In this document: positions 63,364 through 64,000 of the stretch, in pieces
How the letters are laid out: the number at the start of each line of letters is the position of its first letter
Position numbering within the stretch: the stretch's first letter is position 1
Program-made: the position numbers and the translations under genes
The notes under the pieces: generated by a model
What the model saw: only the letters and a program-made list of their open reading frames with translations
What the model was told of the DNA's origin: nothing
The model's database searches: none
Source: Chelativorans alearensis
GTDB taxonomy: Bacteria > Pseudomonadota > Alphaproteobacteria > Rhizobiales > Rhizobiaceae
Assembly (NCBI RefSeq): GCF_010993735.1
Contig: NZ_WQNI01000016.1
Coordinates: forward strand, 62,001-126,000
DNA length: 64,000 nucleotides
Reading direction: 5' to 3'

Positions 63364-63975
63364 CTACTCCCCATTCACCAACCCCAACACCAGCTGGTGC
63401 ACGTTCCCGCCCTCGCTCATCTCCACCCGGTCGAACTCCCGGCTCCGCCGCCTCAGCTCCTCCGCCAGCGGCGGCAAGCGGCGCTGCAGTTCGGCGCGGG
63501 TCTTCGTGCAGTCGGGGTCGTCGGCCACAGTCAGCCCCACCGACAGGGCCTCGATCTTCTTCGTGATGTCGAGGATGATCTCGCCGTGCACCCGCTCGTG
63601 CTTCTCCACCCCGTCGATGAACCGCTCCCACAGCCGGCGCGTTGCGGCCGGCAGGTCGCCGGCCGGCTCCGGCAGGCGGTAGGTGATGACGAGGTTGGGC
63701 CTGGCGGCGGCGAGCACGCAGCCGCCGCCCTGCGGCCGGTAATCGCGCCGCCAGGTGAGCTTGTAGTCCGTATAGGCAATGGCGCGGCCGATACCCGCCT
63801 TCGGCCCGTTTTCGCCGATCGAGCGGTAGAGCGCGATGCCCGTCTTGCCGGAGATTGCGTAGGTCTCCACCCGCTCGACAGCCCGCCACCCGGGCTGCCC
63901 CGCCGCATCGAGCGGGGCCAGCAAGGGCGCGACCAGACAGGCCGCGCCCAGCACAATCCGCAAACCCGCCTTCAT
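63364..63975 (-). CDS. DUF922 family putative secreted metalloprotease
   Basis: A 203-residue exported protein with a signal peptide (LRIVLGAACLVAPLLAPLDA, cleavage near AAG). The zinc-protease motif HExxH is present as HERVH (126-130) within EKHERVHGEI. Cys86 and Cys near 155 could form a disulfide. DUF922 members are predicted Zn-dependent proteases of unknown substrate. The 156 bases upstream of the TcmP start (63208-63363) hold no gene. Only 25 bases of its upstream region lie in the window. Confidence 0.83.
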   Translation of the reverse strand: MKAGLRIVLGAACLVAPLLAPLDAAGQPGWRAVERVETYAISGKTGIALYRSIGENGPKAGIGRAIAYTDYKLTWRRDYRPQGGGCVLAAARPNLVITYRLPEPAGDLPAATRRLWERFIDGVEKHERVHGEIILDITKKIEALSVGLTVADDPDCTKTRAELQRRLPPLAEELRRRSREFDRVEMSEGGNVHQLVLGLVNGE

Positions 63976-64000
63976 CGCGCTCCTCGTCGTCCGCTGCCGC

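Overview
The window is a high-GC chromosomal segment from an alphaproteobacterium of the order Hyphomicrobiales (Rhizobiales), most likely Phyllobacteriaceae (Mesorhizobium / Chelativorans / Aquamicrobium-like). The evidence is the gene order: rpsF-rpsR-rplI near cfa, dnaB-alr-radA-cvpA-purF, the rpoZ-rsh-DUF2062-acpS-lepB-rnc-era-recO run, dapA-smpB, and a divergent omp2-type porin pair. The genus cannot be fixed from the sequence alone. Most of the window is ordinary vertically inherited chromosome; the accessory signals are small and sit between core blocks.

Layout. 1-2.9 kb: the end of an ABC-2 exporter (ATPase plus permease), an S66 LD-carboxypeptidase-like peptidase and an orphan antitoxin-like gene. 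3-13.7 kb: ribosomal protein operon with a clear terminator, cyclopropane fatty acid synthase, replicative helicase, alanine racemase, RadA, CvpA, PurF and an SDR. 13.9-16.1 kb: phospholipid genes (PlsC-like acyltransferase, psd-pssA). 16.2-19.1 kb: FosX, an Atm1-type exporter and its ArsR regulator with a palindromic operator. 19.1-27 kb: LysM protein, LOG family protein, RarD-like permease, citramalate synthase, tandem GFA-family proteins, VOC protein, cysS. 27-35.8 kb: LysE exporter, HMCES/YedK-type protein, Nudix, a block of rhizobial conserved proteins (one carrying a one-base frameshift), YgfZ, HD phosphohydrolase, MscS, MFS transporter.

35.8-46 kb: the recO-to-rpoZ operon on the minus strand (RNA processing, signal peptidase, stringent response), an NYN RNase-like gene overlapping a family 5-type uracil-DNA glycosylase, then smpB and dapA. 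46-55 kb: a Slt-type lytic transglycosylase, an alpha/beta hydrolase, two divergent porins whose first 88 bp are identical and flank tRNA-Ser(GCU), a lone tyrosine recombinase, a MITE-like element with perfect 30-bp terminal inverted repeats, and a HisC-like aminotransferase. 55-57.7 kb: an AI-2E family permease divergent from a DUF883/YqjE-like membrane pair, with back-to-back EcfG-type (general stress response) promoter matches. 58-64 kb: TetR regulator, isovaleryl-CoA dehydrogenase and methylcrotonyl-CoA carboxylase beta subunit (leucine catabolism), followed by a compositionally different insert encoding a DUF5131 (phage Gp37/Gp68, three-Cys motif) protein and its named partner TcmP, then a secreted DUF922 putative metalloprotease.

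The best candidate for poorly described biology is the DUF5131-TcmP pair at 61.5-63.2 kb. TcmP shows the motif order of a class I methyltransferase, and its partner has a three-cysteine cluster. Next are the inverted porin locus around the tRNA and the paired stress promoters at 56.5 kb. Very long antisense open frames occur opposite many genes because of high GC and were not annotated.
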